Counted from the first letter of the stretch, positions 15,043 to 24,892 are shown. The stretch: DNA of 39,168 bases from Pirellulales bacterium (GCA_013360685.1 JABWBD010000019.1:1-39168); one strand, 5' to 3'. Notes: generated by a model not told the origin, from the letters alone. Made by a program: numbers and translations.

Positions 15043-15693
15043 TCAACCTCCGTCCCACTCTTCATAGAACCGTCGAAGGTAGTCTTCCATGAACTTATGC
15101 CGCTTCTCGGCGATGGCTCTGCCGGTCGCCGTGTTCATGCGGTCCTTGAGCAGGAGGAGCTTTTCGTAGAAGTGGTTGATCGTCGTGCCGCCGCTCTTCA
15201 GGTACGCCTCGGCCGTGGGGTGCACTTCGGGCCTGGATTCAGGATCGTGGATCAGCCGCCCTTTGGCTCCCCCGTAGGCGAATGCGCGGGCGATGCCCAC
15301 CGCCCCGATGGCGTCCAACCGGTCGGCATCCTGGACCACCTTTCCTTCCAGGGAAAGCACCGGCGGTTTGACACCGGCTCCCTTGAAGGAAATATCGGCG
15401 ATGATCCGGCAGACGTGCTCGACCACGTTCGCATCCACGCCGAGGGAGGCAAGCCACTGCCTCGCCGCCTCGGGACCGACCGATGAATCTCCATCGTGCG
15501 CTTTCCAGTCGGCGATATCGTGAAGCAGGGCGGCAAGTTCCACGACGAAACGATCGGCTCCCTCGGCCCGCCCGATCGTCTGGGCCGTCCTCCAGACGCG
15601 GCAGGTGTGCCACCAGTCGTGGCCGCTTCCTTCGCCCCAGAGCGAGGTTTTCACAAATTCTGCGGTGCGGTCAATCCGTTCGGATGCGGTCAT
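15043..15693 (-). CDS. HD domain phosphohydrolase, YedJ-like
   Basis: 216 residues from MTASERIDRTAEFVKTSLWG. HD ligands: His25 and His29 in SGHDWWHTCRVW, His58-Asp59 in ALLHDIADWK and Asp122 in VVQDADRLDAIGA. The layout, including the HDWWH start and the C-terminal RHKFMEDYLRRFYEEW, is like E. coli YedJ and relatives, metal-dependent hydrolases of nucleotides or other phosphates of uncertain substrate. It lies 216 bases upstream of the SNF2 gene on the same strand; co-transcription is possible but not shown. The extension to 15855 overlaps the next gene and is rejected. Confidence 0.88.
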   Translation of the reverse strand: MTASERIDRTAEFVKTSLWGEGSGHDWWHTCRVWRTAQTIGRAEGADRFVVELAALLHDIADWKAHDGDSSVGPEAARQWLASLGVDANVVEHVCRIIADISFKGAGVKPPVLSLEGKVVQDADRLDAIGAVGIARAFAYGGAKGRLIHDPESRPEVHPTAEAYLKSGGTTINHFYEKLLLLKDRMNTATGRAIAEKRHKFMEDYLRRFYEEWDGG

Positions 15694-15847
15694 GTTTTGA
15701 TTCGCAGTATTTCTTAGGATGGACTTCGCTGCCATCCCTGGGACGGCAATATTCCGCTCCACTCCGGGCAGTCCAAGCGGCGTCCTGGGCATGACGGTTG
15801 TTCGTGCCTCAGCATCCGGAAGGGAAATTCCCTGTGCCCATGGGTCA

Positions 15848-17722
15848 CTAAGCACCTTTTTCGTTCCACAACGATTCCGCGCCGACAGGGCCGGCGTCGG
15901 GGCGAACCGCGCGTGCGGGGCTGTCGGGCGCCAGGTGGAAGTCGCCGTGGCCGGGATCGAGGAATTTCGGGTCGGCGAACCGCGATTGCGAGTCCAGGCC
16001 GGTCGTCTTCTGGTAGTCCGGAAAACTCTCGATCTTCTTGCCGAACCAGTTCGTCATCATCCCGGCCTTGCTGAACCACAGGTTGTGGTTCATGTCCGGC
16101 AGGGTCTTCCACCCGCCGGTGTAGCGACTGCCCCAATCCGTGGCGTTCGAAAAGATGTTGTTTTTCACCTCGAACTCCGAGGTGGCCGCCGTGTTGCTGT
16201 AGAACATGAGGTGGCTGCCGTTGGCGTCCGGCCGTTGCGCGTGCGACCACACGACGCCCGCGTCGACACACGTGTTGTTCACGAAGCGGATGTTCCGCGT
16301 AATCGAGGTCTCCGGGTGGTTCCAATACTCGAACGAGTACTCGCAGTTCCAGATGATGTTGTTGCGGTAGACGATGTTCTCCTGCCGCACGCTCGCCGAT
16401 CGGTTCTGGTTCGTCAAGGCCGCGTCGTAGACCTCCCAGATGCGGCAGCCTTCGACGAGGTGATCGGAGGCCGCGCCCCAGAACTCGATGCCATTGCCGA
16501 ACCGCACGGGAACTCCGTCGGGGCTGGTGAACTGATGGCCTCCTCCGATATAGCCGAGGTCGCAATTCCGGATCACCAGGTGGTGCGTATTTCCTCCTCC
16601 AAAGCCGTGGGCGGCGCCGTACATCACGGCAAGGCCGTCGTACAGGACGTGGTGCACGCCGGTCTGATGGACCACGTGGCGCCGCATGGCGCATTCAATG
16701 CTGTCGTGGAGCGTGGCCGGATTCGCCGCAACTTTCAGGAAGACTCGCCGCGACGGTGCATCGTAGTAGTAATCATACGGCCGGGCGAGCGCGGCGATCG
16801 ACCACTTCTTCCAGCCGCAGACTTTGCCGTGGTCGAAAATGAGATTGCCGACGTCCACGTCGAGTGGATCGGCGATGCTCGGCGTGACGATGTGCACCCT
16901 GCCGGGTTGGAACTCGAATACGGCGTTTTCCGGCAGAATGCCGCCCAGGTTGATGTGCAGGTTGCCCGTGACTGAGGATTCCGTGACTTCGAAGGGTGCC
17001 TGGAAGTCCTGCCACTCGGTGGTGAGATCGCGCTGGACGACTGCTGTTGCGAACCGCGTCCAGGGAGCATCCCCCTTGAGGATCTCCATTCCCGCGAGGC
17101 GGAAAGGGATGCTGCTGCGGGCGCGAAAGTCGAGTTGGAGCCAGACGCCTTTTTTGACCGGGACTTGCGGCCCCCAGAGTTGCACGTGATTAGACTGCCG
17201 GCCGCTTTGCGTGCAGGCCACCTCGACGACGGCGCCGCCCTCGGTCTGGTCCTGCGTGAGCTTCACCTTGGCGCCCGCCTCCTGGTGATGTCGCCACGTG
17301 CTCCGGCGCAGGTCGGCCACTTGCTCGCCTTCGTGATACTCCATCGGCAAAGTGGCCCAAATGCCGTCTTGGACCTGAACCCAATCCTCCGGCCGATTCC
17401 TTGGCCTCGATCCCAAGAAGAGAGGCTTGGCGCCTTCGCCGTAGGACGTGTAGGTGATCGGCGTCTGGTCGTTTCCGCTGGCGGGTGTGAGCGAACCGCG
17501 CCAGAGGCCGCCGCACTTGAAACGCACCACGTCTCCCGGTTTCAACTCCGCCGAGCTCACCCGCTCCAGGCTCTGCCAGGCCCGCGCGGGGCCCAGGCCA
17601 TCGTTGCCGTCCCGGCCGTTTTCGGAATCGACGTAGAAGGTGCGGTGTCCGGCATTGGCAGGCACGCCGGTAGCAATCCACGGAAGGAGGACAGGCAGCA
17701 AGAGGGAATACGATCGGGTCAT
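15848..17722 (-). CDS. Secreted right-handed beta-helix protein with an inserted beta-sandwich domain
   Basis: 624 residues: signal peptide (MTRSYSLLLPVLLPWIATGV, cut near ANA), the opening FYVDSENGRDGNDGLGPARA common in planctomycete beta-helix proteins, then a jelly-roll-like segment (about 140-300: VWLQLDFRARSS, TEWQDFQAPFEV, LHINLGGILPE) typical of CBM4/9-like folds. The beta-helix itself follows (about 330-600) with repeated H-V-V-I-R-N / I-V-Y-R-N-N rungs. The fold is that of chondroitinase B, pectate lyases and alginate epimerases, so polysaccharide binding or lysis is likely, but no catalytic set is assigned. Divergent from the next beta-helix gene. Confidence 0.82.
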   Translation of the reverse strand: MTRSYSLLLPVLLPWIATGVPANAGHRTFYVDSENGRDGNDGLGPARAWQSLERVSSAELKPGDVVRFKCGGLWRGSLTPASGNDQTPITYTSYGEGAKPLFLGSRPRNRPEDWVQVQDGIWATLPMEYHEGEQVADLRRSTWRHHQEAGAKVKLTQDQTEGGAVVEVACTQSGRQSNHVQLWGPQVPVKKGVWLQLDFRARSSIPFRLAGMEILKGDAPWTRFATAVVQRDLTTEWQDFQAPFEVTESSVTGNLHINLGGILPENAVFEFQPGRVHIVTPSIADPLDVDVGNLIFDHGKVCGWKKWSIAALARPYDYYYDAPSRRVFLKVAANPATLHDSIECAMRRHVVHQTGVHHVLYDGLAVMYGAAHGFGGGNTHHLVIRNCDLGYIGGGHQFTSPDGVPVRFGNGIEFWGAASDHLVEGCRIWEVYDAALTNQNRSASVRQENIVYRNNIIWNCEYSFEYWNHPETSITRNIRFVNNTCVDAGVVWSHAQRPDANGSHLMFYSNTAATSEFEVKNNIFSNATDWGSRYTGGWKTLPDMNHNLWFSKAGMMTNWFGKKIESFPDYQKTTGLDSQSRFADPKFLDPGHGDFHLAPDSPARAVRPDAGPVGAESLWNEKGA

Positions 17723-18163
17723 CGCGGGGCCTTTACTGTTGCGCATACAATGGGGAAATCGTCCACGAACAACTCTCGCCGCGAGCGGAGGTGCGATCGC
17801 CAAGTTCGTCTCGGCGTTGCGGACATGGCGCGGCGAGAGGGGAACTCGACGGAGGCCCGAGAAACTCTCGCCGGCTGCTGGTGGATCGCTGAGCTGGATC
17901 CATGGCGGACTCGTTCGTTGTGTTGGGTTTCCGATGAAGTTTCTTAGCGATCAGCCGGTAGCCGTGCGGGGGCACGCCCTGGCCGGCAGGCAGTGGATCG
18001 CGTTGATCCCCATAGTGAACAGGCTGCGTGGCCTCATTTCAACTCCTTGGCTGCGCCGCCCACTGCGACAAGGGACTCGGGGACTCGAAACAGGGAGGGG
18101 ACGCACCTAGAATATAGGGGCTCGAGCCTCCACCAAAATCACTCTCAGCAAGGCACCAACATA
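17723..18163. other. 441-bp divergent intergenic region
   Basis: Separates two divergent genes for secreted beta-helix proteins, so it should carry promoters for both. TAGAAT at 18108-18113 may be a -10 element for the rightward gene, without a clear -35. No ORF with coding character and no strong repeat is seen. Confidence 0.5.
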
Positions 18164-19981
18164 ATGACAGCCCCTTCTCAATCTCACACCGTCTACCTCA
18201 CCATCCTCTTATCCCTCCTGATCCACTCCGCTAGCGCTGCCGAATACCACGTCAGCCCCGCCGGATCCGACGAAGCAGCCGGCACCGCGCAGGCACCCTT
18301 CCGCACTCTCTCCAAAGCATCCGCGGCCCTCCATCCCGGCGACATCTGCATCCTTCACGAAGGCGTCTATCGCGAGACTCTCACGATCCCGCGTTCGGGC
18401 GAACCCGACAAGCCCATCCGCATTCAGGCTGCCCCCGGTGCCCGCGTGGTGATTTCGGCCACCGAACCGCTCAAGACAACTTGGACCCGCCAGGCTGGCG
18501 GCGTCTACGTTGCCAGAATTGACCCGCCGCCGGCCCAACTCTTCTTCGACCGGCAAATGGCCCAGGAGGCCTGTTGGCCTAACGGCGCTTACGGCGATCT
18601 CATGGACAGGCCGTGCGTGAAGGCCGAAGAGGGAACCGGCTACGAGCGGATCGTTTCGAAGAAACTGCCTCCCGGCGATTTCAACGGCGGCTATGCCCTC
18701 ATCTGGCGCGGCGGCGCGTGGACGAACGCGACCGTTCGCATCAAGGACTACCGCCCCGCCGAGTCGCTCGCCTTCGATCCGCCCTTCAAACCACAGAGCG
18801 ATCAGTACCATCAGGGCGACGCCTTCAAGCCCCGCGCCGGAAACCGCTTTCTGCTCGTCGGCTCCCCTGCCGCGCTCGACGCTCCCGGCGAGTGGCTGGC
18901 CGATCCCGATACTGGCCTCACGTACTTCCTGCCGCCTTCCGGCAAGTCGCCCGAGAATCTTCAACTCGAGATCAAAGCCCGTGACCATGCCCTGGTTCTC
19001 CGCGGATCGAGCCATATCGTGGTCGGCGATATCGAGTTCTTCGGCGGCGTACTGGACCTCACCGGCTCCAACCACTGCGTGCTGGAAAACGTCCGGAGTT
19101 TCTACAGCAACCACTTCACGCGGACCGCGCAGCAGGTGCCTCCCTATCCCGCCAATCGCATCCAGGGCAACCACAACACGCTCCGCCGTTGCCACATCGC
19201 CTACTCGGCCGGCACCGGGCTCGACATCGGGGGCGAAGGCAACACCCTCACCAACTGTGTGATCCACGACATCGGCTACATGGGCACCTACGACGGCGCC
19301 GTGCAGGTGAAGGGGACCAAGGGAACCGTCATCGACCACTCGAGCATCTACCGCTCCGGACGCGATCTCATCCTCCACCACCAGGCGGAGAACCTCCGGA
19401 TCACCTATTGCGACCTGCACCACGCGGTCATGCTCAACGACGACGCCGGCGCAACCTACGCCTGGGGGACCGACGGCAAGGGAAGCGTCATCGCGTACAA
19501 CTGGGTCCACCAAAGCGTCCAGGACCACACGGTCGGCATCTACCTCGACAACTTCTGCAAGAACTTCCTGGTCCACCACAACGTCGTCTGGGCCTGCGGC
19601 TCCTCGGGCATCACGCTCAACTGCGACGCCCACAACCACCTGGTTGCCAACAACACCATCGCGCTATGCCCAAAAGCCTTCGGCACATTCGCCTATCATC
19701 GATACACGCCCGACCAGACGGGCACGCGGATCGTCAACAACCTGCTTCTTGCCCCCTTCGACCCCACCGACCCCAGCCACGTCATCTCCGGCCCCAAAGG
19801 CGCGATCCTCGAGGCCAACGCTTCAGGAGCTGTCGACGCCGGCGGCATGCCGACACCCGGCTCCACGGCAATCGACGCCGGCGTTGTCGTCTCGGGCATC
19901 ACGGACGGCTTCCGCGGCGCGGCCCCCGATCTCGGCGCCTACGAGTGGCAATCGCCGCTCTGGCACCCCGGTGCCGACTGA
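18164..19981 (+). CDS. Secreted right-handed beta-helix protein, possibly truncated
   Basis: 605 residues: signal peptide ([20 protein letters not shown]), [20 protein letters not shown] (the DUF1565-like entry), then rungs such as [47 protein letters not shown] and [14 protein letters not shown]. It ends with the [11 protein letters not shown] motif that commonly closes this family. The frame continues after TGA 19979-19981 through a Pro-rich DPSPTPRPD linker into a LamG-like domain, so the stop probably cuts a longer parent. Fold suggests polysaccharide binding or cleavage outside the cell. Confidence 0.85.
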   Translation: MTAPSQSHTVYLTILLSLLIHSASAAEYHVSPAGSDEAAGTAQAPFRTLSKASAALHPGDICILHEGVYRETLTIPRSGEPDKPIRIQAAPGARVVISATEPLKTTWTRQAGGVYVARIDPPPAQLFFDRQMAQEACWPNGAYGDLMDRPCVKAEEGTGYERIVSKKLPPGDFNGGYALIWRGGAWTNATVRIKDYRPAESLAFDPPFKPQSDQYHQGDAFKPRAGNRFLLVGSPAALDAPGEWLADPDTGLTYFLPPSGKSPENLQLEIKARDHALVLRGSSHIVVGDIEFFGGVLDLTGSNHCVLENVRSFYSNHFTRTAQQVPPYPANRIQGNHNTLRRCHIAYSAGTGLDIGGEGNTLTNCVIHDIGYMGTYDGAVQVKGTKGTVIDHSSIYRSGRDLILHHQAENLRITYCDLHHAVMLNDDAGATYAWGTDGKGSVIAYNWVHQSVQDHTVGIYLDNFCKNFLVHHNVVWACGSSGITLNCDAHNHLVANNTIALCPKAFGTFAYHRYTPDQTGTRIVNNLLLAPFDPTDPSHVISGPKGAILEANASGAVDAGGMPTPGSTAIDAGVVVSGITDGFRGAAPDLGAYEWQSPLWHPGAD

Positions 19982-20608
19982 GATCCGTCTCCCACGCCGC
20001 GTCCCGACATTGCCTTCGCGCCGCAGGCGGCGATCACCGAAGCGACCATGCTCGACCGTGGCCTGTTGCTCTGGCTCGACGCCTCCGCCGCCAACACGCT
20101 CGAAGAAACCGGCGGCGCCTTGAAACGCTGGCACGACCGTCGCATCAACGGCCGTGCAGCCGAAGCAGGCGCGGGATTCACCGCCACCGCCGGCTTGGGC
20201 CGCGCCCTCGTTCACTCTGCCGGCCAATCCGCCCTCAAGATCGGCACGCTCCGCGCCGAGAAGGGCCCCGCCACGGTCCTCATCGTCGCCGCCTCGGCGA
20301 GCGCCGCGGCCAATCCGTGGCAGCGTCTCTTCGTATCCTGGTCCGGCGACGGTCCCGACTGGGTGAGCCCCAGCTTCATCCTCATGCGCCCCGGCGGCGA
20401 CAAGCCGGCGCCGTTCCCACCGCGAATCTTCCTCGCAGAGCATACCAAAGACGTGGTACTCGACAACATCTGCCTCGCGAATTCCGCCCAAGCAGCGGGC
20501 CAGGGGTTCATCGGCGACCTGGCCGAAGTGCTCGTCTTCGATCGCAAGCTTCGTTTCGATGAGTCGCTTGCAATCCAGAACTACCTCCGCGCCAAATGGT
20601 GCCTCGAT
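19982..20608 (+). pseudogene. Detached LamG-like C-terminal domain of the upstream beta-helix gene
   Basis: Same frame as the preceding gene, beyond its TGA: linker DPSPTPRPDIAFAPQ, then LLLWLDASAANTLEETGGAL and, near the end, GFIGDLAEVLVFDRKLRFDE and AIQNYLRAKW, the standard ends of the concanavalin-like LamG domain found at the C-terminus of many planctomycete secreted proteins. An ATG at 20048 exists, but a protein starting there would lack a signal peptide. The coding region then runs into group II intron sequence, so the original C-terminus is also lost. Confidence 0.7.
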
Positions 20609-20619
20609 GACAACCGGGA

Positions 20620-20975
20620 GACCCCGAGGTCGCCCCTGCCGATTGGCGGAGGACGGTCCGGGAAGGCCTATGGCCGTACGCCGGACATGCACGCCCTCGG
20701 GGAGTTGGACGATCTCATAGTACCAAAGAAGCGGGCGAACAACGCCGGCCCGATGGCGGCTGCGGAGCCTGTGGAGGGAAGGGGATCGACCAAGGGAAAC
20801 GTCACACGACCCGTACTCGCGCCGAATACAGCGCCGGGGAATGCGTGGCATCGGATTGTGGGGCGTACGAGAGGCCAGCGTGGTCCCTCGTCACACCCGA
20901 GAGCCGTATGAGGTAGTTCCTCACAGATCTGTGCGGGGGGCGCCGGGCAACCGGCGTCCCTACCGCGACCCAATT
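20620..20975 (+). mobile_element. Group II intron remnant with most of the ORF deleted
   Basis: The conserved stretch before bacterial intron reverse transcriptases is recognisable in translation: GRTPDMHALGELDDLIVPKK, then AAEPVEGRGSTKGN. After about 20850 the sequence jumps to the intron 3' end: GAGCCGTATGAGG...CCTCAC at 20901-20924 (domain V-like) and a GC hairpin GGCGCCGGGCAACCGGCGTCC (domain VI-like, 20937-20959). The reverse transcriptase and most ribozyme domains are missing, and the strand of domain V that should pair with GAGCCGTA is shortened. It is therefore inactive. Confidence 0.7.
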
Positions 20976-21038
20976 ATTGACATTGGGGTGTCGACCGCGC
21001 ACGTGCGACGGTGGCTCGATGCGGGGAAGCTCACCTTG
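20976..21038 (+). pseudogene. Fragment of a helix-turn-helix (excisionase/MerR-like) protein
   Basis: Directly after the intron end, the reading IGVSTAHVRRWLDAGKLTLW matches the recognition-helix pattern of excisionase/MerR-type DNA-binding domains (GVSxxTVRRWxxxGKL). No start, and the reading degenerates within about 20 codons. It may be the 3' exon of a gene the intron had entered. Confidence 0.4.
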
Positions 21039-21705
21039 TGGTCCTTTCGCCGTAGCTCGTCAAAGATACCCTCAGGCAAGCCGGTGAGGAAGCTCTGTGA
21101 GCCAGCGGAGCGTCCGACCGGCCATGACTCTTTCACCGGCCAGGCAAGCCGGCCGGGGTCGCGGCGGCGCGGCGCGCGCCGATCGGGGTCAAGCTCGCAC
21201 TTCGTACGTTGCTTCTCTTCCCAACCTCCTTGCAGCCAACCACTTGCGCCGTCGCGCCTCGCCGTAACTCAGGCAACACCAACTCAAGGCCGTTGCGTGG
21301 ACCACGACGAGCACAGGGAAAGGAAGCCCTGGCACGCGCTTCGCGCAGGTCTCCTGACCTCGCCAAACTTCCCTACAACCCCTGCCGCAATGCGTTGCAG
21401 CCGCCTCGCCAAGCACCGCCCCACGGCCTCATCTGCCACCGCAGAAATCGGGAAATCGCGGACCTGGCCGCCAATACTCCGTTTCATGAGACCTCGTTCC
21501 CAGGCTCCGCCTGAGAACGTCCTGCCCCAATCGCCGCACCCAGCAACTCACAGAACCCCCAAAGAGAGGGCCGGCCATCTCATCCTTCATCCCTTCCCAC
21601 ACCTTCCACCCCGCTTGGAACCACACCCAAACCCGCGTTGTCGCGGGAGCGGAAAGTGTGTACTCTTCCGGAGTTGCGCTATCGTCGCTCTCAGAGGATC
21701 CACGG
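21039..21705. other. 667-bp region without a recognisable gene
   Basis: Long open frames here have random-looking, Arg/Pro/Ser-rich translations and no family resemblance. The only clear structure is the palindrome at 21495-21519. The region reads as decayed sequence between intron debris and the next gene. Confidence 0.5.
21495..21519. repeat. Short palindrome
   Basis: CGTTCCCAGGC-TCC-GCCTGAGAACG: an 11-bp stem with one mismatch and a 3-base loop. It looks like a dispersed planctomycete intergenic palindrome, and there is no T-run. Confidence 0.6.
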
Positions 21706-24099
21706 ATGGCCCGCCTCGTCTCTCCCCATATCCAGCACGAAGTGCCCCAGCCCCACGCCGACCTTCGCCAGCAGAGGGTGCAGGCATTGCTGGAGACGTT
21801 TTTCCGCCACACGCGCAAGCTTCTCCAAGACGGCTCCAACCGCAATCGGGTGCGCAAGGCGGCTCGCAGTTGCCTCGAAGATCGCGGCATCCCGCTGGAC
21901 GAACTCAAGCGTCTTCCCATCGGCCTGCTGATCGATCGCGAGGAGATGGCCCAGACGCTTGCCGAAGCTGGATACCGGCCCGAGGAAATTGAGGCGTCGA
22001 AGCTGATCGCCGACGACCGTCTGGCCGGCCGGCTCATCGGGCCCATCCACGATAGCCACGGCCAGATCCTCAGCTTCTGGGCCAGGCACCCCGAGGACCA
22101 GCCGCCGAAGTACCTCTATAAAGGCCGATGGCAGGAGGCGGCGGGGGCGTTCGGACTGGACGTGGCTTTGCCGGCCTTGAAACAGAGGGGCGGGGCCTTG
22201 GTGTTGGTCGGCGACGTGCTCGACGCCGTGCTGCTGGTCCATCAGGGTGTTGCCGCGGTGGCGGCGATCGGCGGTTCGGCCAGGGAAATGACGTCGGTCC
22301 GCTGGCAACGCCTTGCGGAAGAAGGAATCCGCGAGGTAACGCTCGCTCTTTGCGGCGAGCGGCGAAGCTCCGATGAAATACTCGCTGCGCTGGAAGCGGC
22401 CTTCTCGGCGGGAAGCTCGCCTCGCGTTTTCGTGGCGATCTCGGATCACTTGCAGCACGTGGGCAGCGTGTCGCACTGGCATCGCGCCCACGGCGCCGAC
22501 GCCTTCCGCGAACTGCTGGAATACCGCGTCCATGCCTACCACTACAAGGCATTGGCCCTGCTCGATGAGCACCGGCCCGACGGCCCCTGGACCGGCGCCG
22601 CACGGTTTGCCGCGTTGGACGCCGCCCATGCCTTCTACGATTCCCAGGCGCGCGCGGAGAGAATCAACGACCTGGATCGCTTCTTCGTTCCGCCCATCCT
22701 GAAAGAACTCGGCCTGGATTGGAACGCGGCGCCGCCGGCCGAAGAGCCCGACTGGCAGGACATGCCGGAGGATGAGCAGGACGACACGGAAGAACGAGCA
22801 GAGACATTCTCACCAGCGCTTCCGGTTGAAGAACTGCCCGACGAGGAAATCCTACAGGAAAACGAATCCCTGGAAGATCTCCCGCTCGACGTGCAAGAGG
22901 AATGCGACGAAACGGTCGACTGCCGCCTGCTGGCCGAGCACTTGTCGGACCACAGCGACTACCTCGGCCGTTTTCGCGAACCTTTTCTTGGCCTTTCCCA
23001 ACAGACGCTTCCGGCCCTGGACAAGCTCACGTGCGGACTTCGCGGATTGGTTCAGCTTGCCGGGCCCGCCGGCGCGGCCAAGACCGCCTTGGCGCTCCAA
23101 TTCGGCGCCGACGTGGTCCGAAATGATTCGCGAACGTGCTTTCTGCTGGTCTCCGCAAACCTGTCCCGCCAAGAGGCCATTTCGCGACTCAAGTGCCGCT
23201 TGGCCCGACTTAGCGCCAAGCAGTTGCTGCGGGCCTGCTCAAGCGGAAAGCGGCGGCTCAGCAAGGCCCAGCGGGAAAGCCTGGAATCGGCCGAGCAGGA
23301 ATTGGCGGATTGGAGCAGGCGCGTGATGATCCTCGACCCGGTGGAAGCAGCCGGCCGGTCCCTGGCTCGGATCCGGCAGTGGTGGGATCATTTGAAGGCC
23401 GAAACGGGCTGCCGGCGCGGGGTGGTGGTGATCGAGAATCCCGAAAACCGAACGGAGCACGTGCAGCCACGACGAGCCGCCTTACTCGATGCATTCCGGG
23501 ACGTTCTGGCCGAGGATGCGGTCATCGACGTGTCTCACACGGAACCGGCGCCCTTCTCCGCCGTCGCGATGCTGCCCTGCGATCGATTCCCCAATTGGCG
23601 GCTGTCGAGATTGAGCGAGCCTGCTGAGGCGGTTCTCCTGCTCCGCCGGTGGACGGCCGCGGAACTGTCTGGTCTGGCGATTGGGGATGACCTGCCTGAA
23701 TTCGTCCCGCACGCCGAAGAGCAACGCTGGCGCGCTAAGCTTGCCGAACACGGCTGGATCTTCCATAAGCTCGAAATCCACGATCTTCGCCGGCCCGGGC
23801 TGGCGGCGGAACTGGACTTGACGTTCTTGTATCGCATCTGGGGTTTTCGCCAAGGGCTGCCGAAATGCCGATCGCTTCTCTGGCCGCGACCGGTGTGTAG
23901 CCGATTCCACGAGAATCAGAACCAACCCGACCCGGCCGAAGCCTCCGTGGAAAAAAAACAAGCCACCGCGGCCGCTCACGAGATCCGCCAGGAGCCGAAC
24001 GAGACGGAGCCCGTCCTGCCGAAACGCCTCGGCCAACCGGTGCCCGGCGAGTGTACCTTCCACTGCTGTGGACCGCTGGACTGCTTCTGTTTTGATTGA
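21706..24099 (+). CDS. Primase-helicase-like protein (TOPRIM + DnaB/RecA-like) with eroded active sites
   Basis: 797 residues. The N-terminal part follows the DnaG order: a helical segment (CLEDRGIPLDELKRLPIGLL), a DnaG-like entry (LIGPIHDSHGQILSFWAR, KYLYKG), then a TOPRIM-like strand ALVLVGDVLDAVLLV (about 165), where the usual VEG glutamate is absent. An acidic linker spans about 345-410. The C-terminal domain resembles DnaB: LAGPAGAAKTALALQ (about 450) lacks the Gly before the Walker A lysine, and VVVIENPENR (about 570) replaces the Walker B VIDYLQ. The tail GECTFHCCGPLDCFCFD has five Cys and one His. ATG 21706 has AGGA upstream. Probably a catalytically altered Twinkle-like paralogue; function unknown. 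Confidence 0.65.
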   Translation: MARLVSPHIQHEVPQPHADLRQQRVQALLETFFRHTRKLLQDGSNRNRVRKAARSCLEDRGIPLDELKRLPIGLLIDREEMAQTLAEAGYRPEEIEASKLIADDRLAGRLIGPIHDSHGQILSFWARHPEDQPPKYLYKGRWQEAAGAFGLDVALPALKQRGGALVLVGDVLDAVLLVHQGVAAVAAIGGSAREMTSVRWQRLAEEGIREVTLALCGERRSSDEILAALEAAFSAGSSPRVFVAISDHLQHVGSVSHWHRAHGADAFRELLEYRVHAYHYKALALLDEHRPDGPWTGAARFAALDAAHAFYDSQARAERINDLDRFFVPPILKELGLDWNAAPPAEEPDWQDMPEDEQDDTEERAETFSPALPVEELPDEEILQENESLEDLPLDVQEECDETVDCRLLAEHLSDHSDYLGRFREPFLGLSQQTLPALDKLTCGLRGLVQLAGPAGAAKTALALQFGADVVRNDSRTCFLLVSANLSRQEAISRLKCRLARLSAKQLLRACSSGKRRLSKAQRESLESAEQELADWSRRVMILDPVEAAGRSLARIRQWWDHLKAETGCRRGVVVIENPENRTEHVQPRRAALLDAFRDVLAEDAVIDVSHTEPAPFSAVAMLPCDRFPNWRLSRLSEPAEAVLLLRRWTAAELSGLAIGDDLPEFVPHAEEQRWRAKLAEHGWIFHKLEIHDLRRPGLAAELDLTFLYRIWGFRQGLPKCRSLLWPRPVCSRFHENQNQPDPAEASVEKKQATAAAHEIRQEPNETEPVLPKRLGQPVPGECTFHCCGPLDCFCFD

Positions 24100-24248
24100 A
24101 AGCCGCAGGCCGAGTTTGCCTCGCGTTTCCGGGGAATACCCTGGCTGCGTCGTCCGGCGGGGCCCGCTTCGAAACCTTCTCCCTGCGCGGACCGTAAGAT
24201 GGGTTCCGGACCGCGCCTTCGCCGCCACGACTATCCGGGCAAAACCTC

Positions 24249-24277
24249 TTCGCCGCGTCTCGCCTGCGGCTTATAAT
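24249..24277 (+). promoter_or_regulatory. Possible promoter of the deformylase gene
   Basis: A perfect -10 hexamer TATAAT at 24272-24277, 34 bases before the GTG start. The -35 position (24249-24254, TTCGCC) is poor. Confidence 0.35.
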
Positions 24278-24310
24278 TGGTTCACCTGCTACCCCGCGGA
24301 GTTACCGTCA

Positions 24311-24892
24311 GTGCGTATTATCCGATACCCCCACCCTACCCTCCGGCACAAATCCAAGCCGCTTCGCCGCGTCGATGCCGAACTCCAGAAGATGATCCGG
24401 CAGATGTTCGACCTTATGTACGAGGAGGAGGGGATTGGCCTGGCAGCGAATCAAGTGGATCTGCCTTACCGGTTGTTTGTCATCAACGTCCAAAGTGACC
24501 CGGCTGCCAAGGATGAGGAGATGGTTTTCATCAACCCGGTCATCACCCAGCCGAAGGGGACGGCGGAGGATCGGGAAGGCTGCTTGAGCTTGCCCGAGCT
24601 TTATGCGCCGGTCCGCCGCCCCGAGAAGATCACGATCTCCGCCTACAACGCGGCGGGACAGGAATTCAGCTATCAGATGGATGGGCTCTACGCCCGGGTT
24701 GTCCAGCACGAATACGACCATCTGGACGGCATCCTCTTCATCGATCGGCTCACGGCCGCCAATCTCCTAGCGGTGAAGGAAGCGCTTGGCGAACTGGAGG
24801 CGGAGTTCTGCGGGGAGCGGCGCCGCGGGATTATCCCCGACGAGCAGCAGATCGCGGCGCGTTTGGCGGAACTCGAAGGGGCACGCGCGTAG
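24311..24892 (+). CDS. def: Peptide deformylase
   Basis: 193 residues with the three deformylase motifs: GIGLAANQV (41-49), EGCLSLP (89-95, metal ligand Cys91) and QHEYDHLDG (132-140; His133, Glu134, His137). It removes the formyl group from the N-terminal methionine of nascent proteins, using a bound divalent metal. The start is GTG 24311, giving MRIIRYPHPTLR, with GGAG nine bases upstream; the in-frame extension to 24068 has no family resemblance. The C-terminal helix is slightly longer than in the E. coli enzyme. A TATAAT lies 34 bases upstream. Confidence 0.95.
   Translation: MRIIRYPHPTLRHKSKPLRRVDAELQKMIRQMFDLMYEEEGIGLAANQVDLPYRLFVINVQSDPAAKDEEMVFINPVITQPKGTAEDREGCLSLPELYAPVRRPEKITISAYNAAGQEFSYQMDGLYARVVQHEYDHLDGILFIDRLTAANLLAVKEALGELEAEFCGERRRGIIPDEQQIAARLAELEGARA

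Noticed and set aside
15694-15855. N-terminal extension of the HD protein
   Set aside because: It overlaps the neighbouring beta-helix gene and lacks HD-family resemblance.
20048-20911. Independent 287-residue protein
   Set aside because: It starts inside a linker/LamG domain continuous with the upstream frame, lacks a signal peptide and ends in intron sequence.
20841-21992. 383-codon plus-strand frame
   Set aside because: Runs through intron remnant, HTH fragment and non-coding sequence and overlaps the next gene; not one protein.
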